A stretch of 64,000 nucleotides of DNA from Candidatus Kouleothrix ribensis. GTDB taxonomy: Bacteria > Chloroflexota > Chloroflexia > Chloroflexales > Roseiflexaceae. The translations under genes were made by a program, and so were the position numbers. The notes under the pieces were generated by a model. The model searched no databases, had not been told where the DNA came from, and saw only the letters and a list, made by a program, of their open reading frames with translations. Positions 1 to 8,341 of the stretch are shown here, one piece after another. The stretch is from assembly GCA_016722075.1 (NCBI GenBank), contig JADKGW010000002.1, positions 992,001 through 1,056,000 on the forward strand, in the 5' to 3' direction. Positions within the stretch are counted from its first letter, which is position 1. Each line of letters opens with the position of its first letter.

Positions 1-1
1 C

Positions 2-1393
2 AGCTCGAGCATTATCTGGGGCTCGCAGGGCCGGCGCGTGCTGTTCGGGCGCAACGGCATCACCGGGCTGGTGAATATCGACCTGACGCCCGAGTTCTGC
101 GCCAAGCTCAGCGCGGCCTTCGGCGCCACACTGCCGCGCGCCAGCCACGTCACCATGAACCGCGACGCGCACTATACCTCGCGTATGCTCAAGCGCGCCA
201 TGATCGCCGGGCTGCCTTCGGCCGGCGTTCACGTCGATGAGATGCACAGCGTGCCGATCCCGGTGGCGCGCTTCATCACCCACGCGATCGGCGCGGCCGG
301 CGGCATCCACCTGCGGCTCTCACCAGTCGATAATCGCGTGGTCGATATCAAGTTCTTCGATCAGCACGGGCTCGATATCGATACCGCCACCGAGCGCAAG
401 ATCGAGGGCGTGTTCTTCCGCGAAGATTACCGGCGCGTGTATCTCGACGAGATCGGGCGGATCGCCGATATTGAGAATATCGAAGAGACCTACACCGCCG
501 CGTTCTTCAAGGCGCTGCGGCGCGACGCGCTGGCCAGCATCGCGCGCGATTTCAACCTGGTGATCGACTACGCCAACGCGAATGTGTCGAGCCTGCTGCC
601 AAATATCCTGCGCAAGCTCGAGGTCGATGCGGTCGAGCTGAATGCTAACCTCGACGATCACCGCCTGTTCCAGACCCACCAGGAGTTCGAGGAGGGCATG
701 GAGCGGCTGGCACGGATCACGCCAGTGCTGGGCGCACACATGGGTGTGCGCATCGATGGCGGCGGCGAGAAGCTGTTCCTGGTCGACGACGCCGGGCGGC
801 GCTTGCATGGCACCCAGGCGCTGGCGGCGATCACCGCGCTGGCCATGGCCGTCAACCACGGCGGCACCGTGGCGGTGCCGGTCACTGCGCCGCGCGCCTT
901 CGAGCTGATCGCCGAGCACTATCACGGTAAGATCGTGCGCACGCGCGCGACGCTTGGCGCGCTCATGCAAACGGCTGCGACCAACCGCGATATGCTGCTG
1001 CTCGGCGATGGCGCAGGCAACTATATCTTCCCCAGCTTCTACCCGGTGGTCGACGGCATCTTCGCGATCGTGAAGATTATGGAGCTGCTGACTCTGCGCG
1101 GCAAGAGCCTCTCGCAGGTGATCCACGAGCTGCCGCACTACTACATGCACCAGACGCGCGTGCCCTGCCGCTGGGAACATAAGGGCAAGGTCATGCGCAT
1201 CCTCAACCAACAGTACCAGGAGCGCCGGATCGAGCAGGTCGATGGCGTTAAGATCGACCTGGGTAACGAGTGGGTGTTGATCCTGCCCGACCCCGACGGG
1301 CCGTTCTTCCATATCATCGCCGAGGGCAGCAGCGACGAGCAGGCGCACGTGCTCACCGAAAAGTACGCCGGGCTGGTCACCGGCCTCCAGTAG
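2..1393 (+). CDS. C-terminal part of a mannose-1-phosphate guanylyltransferase-type protein with a degenerate phosphomannomutase domain (5' end outside window)
   Basis: The reading frame is open from the first bases of the window, so only the C-terminal part (about 463 residues) is present. What is visible follows the four-domain phosphohexomutase fold: a segment resembling the N-terminal mutase domain (TSRMLKRAMIAGLPSAGV), then GGIHLRLSPVDNRVVDIKFFD where mutases have the catalytic TASHNP loop, DGGGEK in place of the metal-binding DGDGDR loop, and GDGAGNYIF in place of the sugar-binding GEESGH loop. In Chloroflexota and Actinobacteria such domains usually follow an N-terminal nucleotidyltransferase and left-handed beta-helix, giving a sugar-1-phosphate nucleotidyltransferase (inferred GDP-mannose synthesis). 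The altered active-site loops suggest the mutase part is non-catalytic. The N-terminal catalytic part cannot be seen here. Confidence 0.75.
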   Translation, partial: SSSIIWGSQGRRVLFGRNGITGLVNIDLTPEFCAKLSAAFGATLPRASHVTMNRDAHYTSRMLKRAMIAGLPSAGVHVDEMHSVPIPVARFITHAIGAAGGIHLRLSPVDNRVVDIKFFDQHGLDIDTATERKIEGVFFREDYRRVYLDEIGRIADIENIEETYTAAFFKALRRDALASIARDFNLVIDYANANVSSLLPNILRKLEVDAVELNANLDDHRLFQTHQEFEEGMERLARITPVLGAHMGVRIDGGGEKLFLVDDAGRRLHGTQALAAITALAMAVNHGGTVAVPVTAPRAFELIAEHYHGKIVRTRATLGALMQTAATNRDMLLLGDGAGNYIFPSFYPVVDGIFAIVKIMELLTLRGKSLSQVIHELPHYYMHQTRVPCRWEHKGKVMRILNQQYQERRIEQVDGVKIDLGNEWVLILPDPDGPFFHIIAEGSSDEQAHVLTEKYAGLVTGLQ

Positions 1394-1643
1394 CAGCTGC
1401 CCCCGCAACACCGATCGTGGCAAGCTGCGCCCGCTAACCCCTGAGCTGTCACGCAGAAACTGCAGGTTTTGAACCATGCCTACCAGGCATGTATGCGAGA
1501 GTCCTTAAGATTGATCACTAATCGCACCAAAAGCTCCTCGCTCGCACGTTCAATTTCATGCTACCCTGGCCCAAGCCGCCCTGTACCAATACTCGCCACA
1601 ACCGTGCCCACTACCAGGCACTACATTCACGCAGGAGCCAGCC

Positions 1644-4600
1644 ATGCCCACTCGCGAGCACCGCAGCCGCCTACGCGCCGCCAGCATTGTGCTGATCGCG
1701 ACTCTGGCCATCAGCGCAATCGGGGTCGCGCTGGTCGCTTCGATCGAACCCTCTCGCTGGCGCGCAATCGAGCACGCCGCCGAGCGTAGCGGTTGGCTGC
1801 GCGGCGTCCCCCAGGCCGGCGACACGAATGAGTCGGCCGAGATCGAGCAGCGCGCCCGCGCGGCCTTCGATCGCCTGGCCTACCCGGCCAACCGCATCCC
1901 GCCAGATTGGCAGGGCCAGGCGCGCGCCTATGTGCGCCGGAATGTACGCGATGGGGTCGATTTCAACCCGCTGGCCGGCAACCCCAGCGGTACCCGCCCG
2001 CCCAACACCACCAGCTGGTCGCCGCTCGGCCCGGCGCCGATCGACAACAACGCTGCCTCAGATGGCTATAAGTATGGCCTGGTGACCGGCCGAATCAATG
2101 CGCTGGCAGTCGACCCGACCGACAGCACGGTGGCCTATGCCGGGGCTACTGCCGGCGGCCTGTGGAAGACCACCAGCTGCTGTACGGCCGGCACGACCTG
2201 GGTGCCGCTGTGGGAGGACAAAGACTTCGTGACCCAGGCGGTTGGCGCGATTGCGATCGACCCGAACAACCCCGCTGTGCTGTATGTCGGCACCGGCGAC
2301 TTCGACGCCGGCGACCAGTTCAGCGCCGGGATTATGAAGAGCAGCGACGGCGGCACGACCTGGACGCAGCTAGGCGCCGATGTGTTCACGCCCTTCGCCA
2401 GCGGCACGCCCAACCAGCCCGACCAGAACGTCGGCGCGCTGGCGATCGACCCGCGCAACTCGAACACTGTGCTGGTCGGCACACGTTTCGGCTTCTACAT
2501 CTCGTACAACGCCGGTGCCAGCTGGGCGCGCTACAATGTGCATGGCCACAGCAGCGAGTCTCAGCAGGTTTCGTCGATCGTGCTTGATGCCAGCACCAAC
2601 CCTACCACGGCCTACGTGGCGATCGGCTACCCATATGCCAGCCGCGCATTTGGCGATATTGGTGGCGGCAATGGCGTGTACAAGGCCAGCCTGCCAGCCA
2701 GCGGCGCGCCCAGCTTCACGCTGCTGAACAGCGGCTGGCCGGCCGGCACCGGCAGCGGCAGCTCGAACAGCGTCGGGCGCATCCGCCTGGCCACATCGGC
2801 CCAGAACCCGCAGATCATCTACGCGCAGGTGGGCGACTACCTCCAGTTCAACGCGCTAGGCACCTGGGTTAGCACCAACGGCGGCACCAGCTGGGCGCAG
2901 CTGGCCGGCTCGGCCGATGCTGCATACACCGATTGCGACGGCATTTCGACCAGCGAAGGCCAGGATTGGTACGACCTGTTCATTGGCGTCGACCCGAGCG
3001 ACGACAAGACCCTGTACATCGGCCGAACCAGCCTGTACAAACTCGTCGTAAACGCCGGCTACACCAGCGTCACCTCGCTCACCAACCTGGCGAATGTCTA
3101 CAGCCAGAGCTGCGCGGGCTATGGATCGCTGCACCCCGACCAGCACAGCGTCGCGATGATCGCCAGCAACAAGTTCGTGGTTGGCAACGACGGCGGCATC
3201 TACCTGGCGAATGGGCAAGCCGGCGGCTTCACGGCCATGCAGAAAGGGCTGGACATCTCGCAGTTCTACGCCGGCCAGCTCGGCGCCGATTTCGCTACCA
3301 GCACTACCCAATTTGCCTTCGGCGGCATGCAAGACAACGGCTCGGCCAGCTGGGACGCGGCCAACAGCAGCTTGCAGTGGCAGGCGCGCGGCAACGGCGG
3401 CGACGGCTTCTTCGCCGCGTTCGACCCGCTCAGCAGCACCAAGACCCAGGGCAACTGGTATACCGAGTACACCTACGGCAGCCTGTCGTGCTCGACCACC
3501 GGCGCGCAGGGGCTGTTCAACGATTGTGTTGGCGGCTGGTATAGCCCGTTCGGCTTCCGGATCGACCGCAGCGACTGGTCGACGCCGTTTGTGCTCGACC
3601 AGCTGCACTGTACCAATATCAACTGCCGCAATATCGTGCTGGGCACCTACCGCATGTGGGCCAGCGGCACCGGCGGCACCACTCGCGCCGGCTGGGCGGC
3701 GGTGTCGCCCGACCTGACCAAAGGCAACCTGCAGAACGACAACGCGAACAACACGATCATCGATGTGCGGCTCGCGCCCGCCAGCCCGACCAGCGCGGTA
3801 GTCGGCACCGACGACGGCAATGTGCAGTGGTCGAGCAACCTGTTCAGCGGCGCCAACTGCACCCAGGCCGCCGCCGGCACCGCCGCATTCAGCTGCACGC
3901 CCAACGGCGCGGCCAGCTGGGTCAACCTGACCGGCGGTAACGCGGTGCTGCCCAACCGGGCCATTCAGGGTGTCGGCTTCGACCCGAGCAACAGCCAGGT
4001 GGTGTACGCAGCTGTAGGCGGCTTCAACGCCAACACGCCCGGCACGCCCGGCCACCTGTTCCAGGCCAGCTGTAGCGCCGGCTGCACCAGCCCGGCCGAC
4101 TGGGCCTGGGTGAACAAAACCGGCAACCTGCCCGATGTGCCGGCCGACTCGGTGATCGCCAACCCGAACAACCGCAAGCAAGTGTTCGTAGGCACGCACT
4201 TCGGCTTCTACTACACGAACGACATCGACGCCGCGCCGGTGGTGTGGCAGCGCTACCAGAACAGCCTGCCCAACACCGTGATCAAATACCTGGTGATCGA
4301 TCGCGGTGCCAGCACACTGGCGGCCTTCACCTACGGCCGCTCGGTGTATACGATCAAACTACCTGGCCCCGGTGGCTTCGGTCTGGTGCCAAATGCACCA
4401 GGCGGGCTGAGCGCCAGCGCCGTGTCGGGCAGCCAGATCCACCTGAGCTGGGCCGACAACGCCACTGATGAGACGAACTTCCAGATCGAGCGCTGTAGCG
4501 GCGCGAACTGCACTAACTTCGCGCTGGTCGCAACTGTCGGCGTGAATACCACGGGCTATAACGATACCGGCCTGACTATCAGCACCAGCTACAGCTACCG

Positions 4601-4718
4601 CGTGCGCGCCACGAATGCAGCCGGCGGCTCGGACTACACCAACACCGCCAGCGCCACCACGCTCGCGCAGCAGCAGCGCGATCTGTTCGTGCCGGTAGCC
4701 ATCAATAGCTTGCCCTAG
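1644..4718 (+). CDS. Secreted Asp-box (BNR/sortilin-like) beta-propeller protein with C-terminal fibronectin type III domain
   Basis: 1024 residues. The start ATG follows AGGAG and opens a signal peptide/membrane anchor (hydrophobic residues about 12-33 after basic MPTREHRSRLR). The body carries repeated Asp-box-like motifs (SSDGGTTW, STNGGTSW, YNAGASW) spaced along residues about 150-900, as in VPS10/sialidase-like or photosystem-assembly Ycf48-like propellers; several pairs of cysteines suggest an extracytoplasmic location. Residues about 916-1008 form a fibronectin type III domain (PGGLSASAVSGSQIHLSW to YSYRVRATNAAG). The protein ends LFVPVAINSLP. Such proteins are typically cell-surface or secreted binding proteins or glycosidases; no catalytic residues were identified, so the ligand is unknown. 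It stands alone between divergent functions. Confidence 0.8.
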   Translation: MPTREHRSRLRAASIVLIATLAISAIGVALVASIEPSRWRAIEHAAERSGWLRGVPQAGDTNESAEIEQRARAAFDRLAYPANRIPPDWQGQARAYVRRNVRDGVDFNPLAGNPSGTRPPNTTSWSPLGPAPIDNNAASDGYKYGLVTGRINALAVDPTDSTVAYAGATAGGLWKTTSCCTAGTTWVPLWEDKDFVTQAVGAIAIDPNNPAVLYVGTGDFDAGDQFSAGIMKSSDGGTTWTQLGADVFTPFASGTPNQPDQNVGALAIDPRNSNTVLVGTRFGFYISYNAGASWARYNVHGHSSESQQVSSIVLDASTNPTTAYVAIGYPYASRAFGDIGGGNGVYKASLPASGAPSFTLLNSGWPAGTGSGSSNSVGRIRLATSAQNPQIIYAQVGDYLQFNALGTWVSTNGGTSWAQLAGSADAAYTDCDGISTSEGQDWYDLFIGVDPSDDKTLYIGRTSLYKLVVNAGYTSVTSLTNLANVYSQSCAGYGSLHPDQHSVAMIASNKFVVGNDGGIYLANGQAGGFTAMQKGLDISQFYAGQLGADFATSTTQFAFGGMQDNGSASWDAANSSLQWQARGNGGDGFFAAFDPLSSTKTQGNWYTEYTYGSLSCSTTGAQGLFNDCVGGWYSPFGFRIDRSDWSTPFVLDQLHCTNINCRNIVLGTYRMWASGTGGTTRAGWAAVSPDLTKGNLQNDNANNTIIDVRLAPASPTSAVVGTDDGNVQWSSNLFSGANCTQAAAGTAAFSCTPNGAASWVNLTGGNAVLPNRAIQGVGFDPSNSQVVYAAVGGFNANTPGTPGHLFQASCSAGCTSPADWAWVNKTGNLPDVPADSVIANPNNRKQVFVGTHFGFYYTNDIDAAPVVWQRYQNSLPNTVIKYLVIDRGASTLAAFTYGRSVYTIKLPGPGGFGLVPNAPGGLSASAVSGSQIHLSWADNATDETNFQIERCSGANCTNFALVATVGVNTTGYNDTGLTISTSYSYRVRATNAAGGSDYTNTASATTLAQQQRDLFVPVAINSLP

Positions 4719-4922
4719 CACGGCTTGCAGCTGCGTGCAAAAAAAACCGGCACGCGCAGATCGGCACGTACCGCGCTGCCAAAGCCAAACCGCCGGCGGC
4801 GGAAGCTGCGGCCGCTTTACCGAAAATTAAGACTTGTGCAAGAGTCGAATAAGACCCGCCTGCTATGCTGTGCGCGCAGGAACAGTCGTATTCGCAGTGA
4901 GTACTACGAAAGGCGGGCGGCC

Positions 4923-5345
4923 ATGTCGATTGCCGACCTCAAGGCGCGCACACAGCATATCTTCGACGTATTCAACCAGCACGATGCCATTGCGGCGGCG
5001 GCGCACTTCACCGATACTGCCGAGCTGTGCGATGTGGCCGTGTCGCGGCCCGTGCTCGGCCGCGAGCAGATCGCAGCGATCTATGCGCGGCATTTTGCTG
5101 CCATCCCCGACTCGCACGTGCGCATCGATCGGATGGTGGCCGAAGGCCAGACTGTAGCAGTCGAGTGGACGCTGGCCGGCACGCATCGCGGCCGGCTGCT
5201 GGGTATTCCCGCCACCGGCAAGCCAATCTGCTTCACCGGTGTCAGCTTGATCCGCTTTCAGGCCGGCCTGGCCGTCGCCGACACGCGCATCTGGGACGTG
5301 GCCGGGCTGCTACGCCAGATCGGGCTGCTGCCCAGCCCGGAGTAG
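4923..5345 (+). CDS. SnoaL/NTF2-like polyketide cyclase-fold protein
   Basis: 140 residues starting at ATG 4923, preceded by GAAAGG. The sequence has the SnoaL/NTF2-like layout: an N-terminal helix pair (LKARTQHIFDVFNQHD), a conserved ARHFAAIPDSHVRI segment, a strand with VEWTLAGTHRG and LLGIPATGKPICFTG, and a closing strand with RIWDVAGLLRQIG. The family covers ester cyclases, small isomerases and many proteins of unknown role. In-frame codons continue upstream to 4725 but that stretch is low-complexity and lacks a ribosome-binding site. Substrate not predictable. Confidence 0.72.
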   Translation: MSIADLKARTQHIFDVFNQHDAIAAAAHFTDTAELCDVAVSRPVLGREQIAAIYARHFAAIPDSHVRIDRMVAEGQTVAVEWTLAGTHRGRLLGIPATGKPICFTGVSLIRFQAGLAVADTRIWDVAGLLRQIGLLPSPE

Positions 5346-5442
5346 CCCGCACGCTAAATACGACTCGGCGCCGTAGGCCGCGCAGTGCGGCTGCGGCGCT
5401 GTTTTGTAATGAACCGGACTCTGGCTGGTCAGATCAGGTATG

Positions 5443-5448
5443 TATAAT
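5443..5448 (+). promoter_or_regulatory. Candidate -10 element (TATAAT) upstream of the cyclase gene
   Basis: A perfect TATAAT lies 35 bases before the start of the nucleotidyl cyclase gene. The -35 region at about 17 bases further upstream (TCTGGC) is weak, so this is only a candidate. Confidence 0.35.
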
Positions 5449-5483
5449 GGACGTAGAACGTACGCAACCCGAGGGTTAGCGCC

Positions 5484-7322
5484 ATGGCCACTCCAACCAT
5501 CAATCTACACGCCACACTCGAGCTCGACGCAACACCCGAACAGCTCTGGCCGCTGCTCTCCGACACCGGGCGGATTGATCGCGCGATCGGCATCCCGGCC
5601 TTCGAGCGCAGCACCCTCCAGCCCGATCTCTCGTTTGCCGTCAGCAGCCACTACCTCGGCTTCCCAGTCGCCTGGAACGAATATCCCTACCAGTGGGTGT
5701 TCGAGCAGTGGTACCAGGTCGAGCGCGCCTTCCAGCCGCCGGTGCCGGTGCGGCGCCTCATGACCCGCACGACCCTGTCGGCGCTGCCCGATCGGCGCAC
5801 GCACCTCGATGTGATTGTGCAGTTCGAGCCGCGTGGCCTGCTGGGCCGCACGCTGGCGCCGCTGTACATCGGCCAGAAGCTGCTGCGCGACCTGCTGCGC
5901 GCCTATCGCACGTTTGCCGCACTGGCGATTACGGCCGCGCAGGCGCTGCCGCCGCCACTGCGGGCGCCGCTGGTCGATTCGGATCGGCTGCAGCTGGCCA
6001 CCGATCACCTGCGCCAGCTGGGGCAGCCCGCAGCGCTAATTGAGCAGCTGGCTGCGCATGTGCGCCGCGCCGATGATCCCGATGTCATTCGCATGCGCCC
6101 GTTCGCGCTGGCCGATACCTGGGGCCAACCACGGCTCGAGCTGCTGCGGCTGTTTCTGTATGCCACGCGCGCCGGCCTGCTCGATATGGAATGGGATGTG
6201 CTGTGCCCGAATTGCCGTGGCCCAAGCGTGCGCACTGCTACGCTGCAGGATCTATCGACCGACGCGCACTGTAGCTCGTGCAACATTCGCTACGATATTA
6301 ACTTCGACGAGTCGGTCGAGCTGCGCTTCACGGTTAGCCCGAGCATTCGCGCCACCACCGACCTAGCATACTGCATCGGTGGCCCGGCCAACACCCGCCA
6401 TATTGTCTCGCAGATCTGGCTGCCGCCGCGCGGCACCAAGCAGCTGCACATGCGGCTCGATCCCGGTGAGTATCGGCTGCGTACACGCCAACTTGCGCCG
6501 ATTGCGCTTGTAAGCGTGGCGCCCGGCCACCTGGCCGATTCGGCCAGCGTGCAGCTCGACGCAGCGCAGCTGCATGTCGGGCAGGCCCACCTGGCAGCTG
6601 GGCCAGTGACGCTGTCGCTCGAGAACACCAGCGCCGAAAGCCTGCTGCTCGTGCTCGAGCAGACTGCTTGGAGCGCGCAGGCTGCCAGTGCTGCGCTGGT
6701 GACTTCGATGGCCGAGTTTCGGCAGCTGTTCTCGTCGCAGGTGCTCGCGCCCGGCCTGGGCGTGGCCATCCGCAATCTAACATTCCTGTTCAGCGATCTG
6801 AAGGGTTCAACCGCACTGTACGACATGATCGGCGACTCGCCGGCCTATGCCCGCGTACGCGACCATTTCGCGATCATGCAGGCGACGATTGCCGGCTGGC
6901 GTGGCGCGCTGGTCAAGACGATCGGCGACGCAGTGATGGCGGTATTTTCGTCGGCCGAGGATGCGCTCGAAGCCAGCATCGCCATCCAGCACGAGTTTAC
7001 CCGCGGGCAGATCGCCAGGGGCGACCCGCCGCTATGCGTAAAGCTGGGGCTGCACCGCGGCCCGTGTATCGCCGTGAATGCGAACGAGCTGCTCGATTAC
7101 TTCGGCTCGACGGTGAATATTGCTGCGCGCGTACAGAACGAGAGCATCGGCGGCGATATTGTGGTGACACCCGAGGTGCTGAGCGACCCTGGTGTGCGGC
7201 GCGTGCTGGCGCGCGAGGCGCCAGTGGCCGAGACGTTCGAGCGCGAGCTGAAGGGCTTTGCGCAAACGTTTACGCTCACGCGGCTGTGGCTGCCGGCCAG
7301 CGCGCCGGCGCTCGTGGCGTAG
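5484..7322 (+). CDS. Class III adenylate/guanylate cyclase with N-terminal SRPBCC module and central zinc ribbon (DUF5939-type)
   Basis: 612 residues. Residues 1-150 resemble an SRPBCC/START-like lipid or ligand pocket (LHATLELDATPEQLWPLLSD). Residues about 190-410 form a DUF5939-like region containing a four-cysteine zinc ribbon (C241, C244, C263, C266). The class III cyclase homology domain occupies about 425-600: FLFSDLKGST with metal-binding D438, VKTIGDAVMAVF with D482, and FGSTVNIAARV with the transition-state Asn/Arg. The lysine in VKTIGD fits an ATP-type substrate pocket, while the partner position in FGSTVN is Ser/Thr rather than Asp; cAMP is the more likely product but cGMP is not excluded. 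No membrane segment, so it is cytosolic. The N-terminal pocket may be a sensor (inference). ATG start preceded by GAGGG. Confidence 0.87.
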   Translation: MATPTINLHATLELDATPEQLWPLLSDTGRIDRAIGIPAFERSTLQPDLSFAVSSHYLGFPVAWNEYPYQWVFEQWYQVERAFQPPVPVRRLMTRTTLSALPDRRTHLDVIVQFEPRGLLGRTLAPLYIGQKLLRDLLRAYRTFAALAITAAQALPPPLRAPLVDSDRLQLATDHLRQLGQPAALIEQLAAHVRRADDPDVIRMRPFALADTWGQPRLELLRLFLYATRAGLLDMEWDVLCPNCRGPSVRTATLQDLSTDAHCSSCNIRYDINFDESVELRFTVSPSIRATTDLAYCIGGPANTRHIVSQIWLPPRGTKQLHMRLDPGEYRLRTRQLAPIALVSVAPGHLADSASVQLDAAQLHVGQAHLAAGPVTLSLENTSAESLLLVLEQTAWSAQAASAALVTSMAEFRQLFSSQVLAPGLGVAIRNLTFLFSDLKGSTALYDMIGDSPAYARVRDHFAIMQATIAGWRGALVKTIGDAVMAVFSSAEDALEASIAIQHEFTRGQIARGDPPLCVKLGLHRGPCIAVNANELLDYFGSTVNIAARVQNESIGGDIVVTPEVLSDPGVRRVLAREAPVAETFERELKGFAQTFTLTRLWLPASAPALVA

Positions 7323-7495
7323 ATCGAAACGCCGTTCGGCTTACCCACAGCCCCACAAAGTGCGCAGAACATCGCGCACCTCGCGGGTTGCTTGGCCCCG
7401 CTTCGTTTCAACTCCCCGACGAAGGCCGTGGTGGATCGAGCGCATCGTCGTGTACTTCGTGGTTACAGTTCTGCCGTATGTGTAGAGTTTTGGCC
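7323..7495. other. Convergent intergenic region
   Basis: Separates the cyclase (plus) from the HAD phosphatase (minus). I see no gene and no clear hairpin-plus-T-run terminator here. Confidence 0.5.
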
Positions 7496-8296
7496 CTAGC
7501 CCCCCAGCGCGGCCACCAGCTCGGGCAGGCCGGCAAACACCGCATCGGGCTGCAGCGCGCTCTGCTCCAGATCGGCGCGCGTGGTCACACCCGTGAGCAC
7601 CAGCGCCGAGGCCAGGCCCGCGCCAGCCGCCCCGGCAATGTCGGTGTCGAGCCGGTCGCCCACTGCCAGTGTGCGCCGCGCGTCGCCGCCCAGGATCTCG
7701 ATCGCCGTCAGGAACATCGCTGCGCCGGGCTTACCGATCACCAGCGGCTCGACATCGGTGGTGGCGCGCAGCAGCGCAATGATCGCCCCCGCGCCCGGCA
7801 CCAGGCCTTCCGCCACCGGCAGCGTCCGGTCGGGGTTGGTGGCCACATAGCGTGCCCCGGCCCGAATGGCCAGCGTCGCAATCTTCAGCTTCTGGTAGGT
7901 CAGCTCGGTATCGAGCCCCGACACCACCAGCTGTGGCGTGTGCTCGTCGTACACAAAGTAGCCATCGCCGAAGAGCGCCTCGCGCAGGCCCTGCATACCG
8001 ATGTAGAACGCACGCGTACCGCGCGGCAGCTCGCGCTCGAGCAGGCGCCGGGTCGCCGTCGACGAGGTGACGATCTGCGTGGCCGGAATGCCGATGCCCA
8101 TGCCGGCCAGCTTGGCCTCGTACTGCTGCGGCGTCATGGTCGAATTATTCGTGACACAGGCGTACGTAATGCCACGCGCGGCGCACAGTGCCAGCAGATC
8201 ATTCACGCCGGGCAGCGGCTGCGGCCCACGATAGATCACACCGTCCATGTCGAGTAAGATCGTGGTGTATTGGCTCAGATCGATCACGGCTCTCAC
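7496..8296 (-). CDS. HAD-IIA family sugar-phosphate phosphatase (NagD/phosphoglycolate phosphatase-like)
   Basis: 266 residues. Motif I is LLDMDGVIYRG (nucleophile D16 and acid D18), motif II is VTNNST, the lysine motif is VIGKPGAAMF and motif III/IV is AVGDRLDTDIAGA, in the order and spacing of HAD subfamily IIA with a C2 cap. Relatives hydrolyse 2-phosphoglycolate, 4-nitrophenyl phosphate, sugar phosphates or nucleotides; the exact substrate cannot be read from the sequence. It begins 45 bases after the argS stop on the same strand and is probably cotranscribed with argS. The start is GTG at 8296; a second GTG at 8287, behind AGGTGAG, is an equally reasonable start. Confidence 0.85.
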   Translation of the reverse strand: MRAVIDLSQYTTILLDMDGVIYRGPQPLPGVNDLLALCAARGITYACVTNNSTMTPQQYEAKLAGMGIGIPATQIVTSSTATRRLLERELPRGTRAFYIGMQGLREALFGDGYFVYDEHTPQLVVSGLDTELTYQKLKIATLAIRAGARYVATNPDRTLPVAEGLVPGAGAIIALLRATTDVEPLVIGKPGAAMFLTAIEILGGDARRTLAVGDRLDTDIAGAAGAGLASALVLTGVTTRADLEQSALQPDAVFAGLPELVAALGG

Positions 8297-8341
8297 CTCT
8301 ATGTGCCTGCGGTGCCAAGCACCTTGGCCATCATCACATTG

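Noticed and set aside
320..1477. Long open frame on the minus strand opposite the guanylyltransferase-type gene
   Set aside because: Antisense shadow of a high-GC gene with biased third positions; many such frames exist opposite real genes throughout the window.
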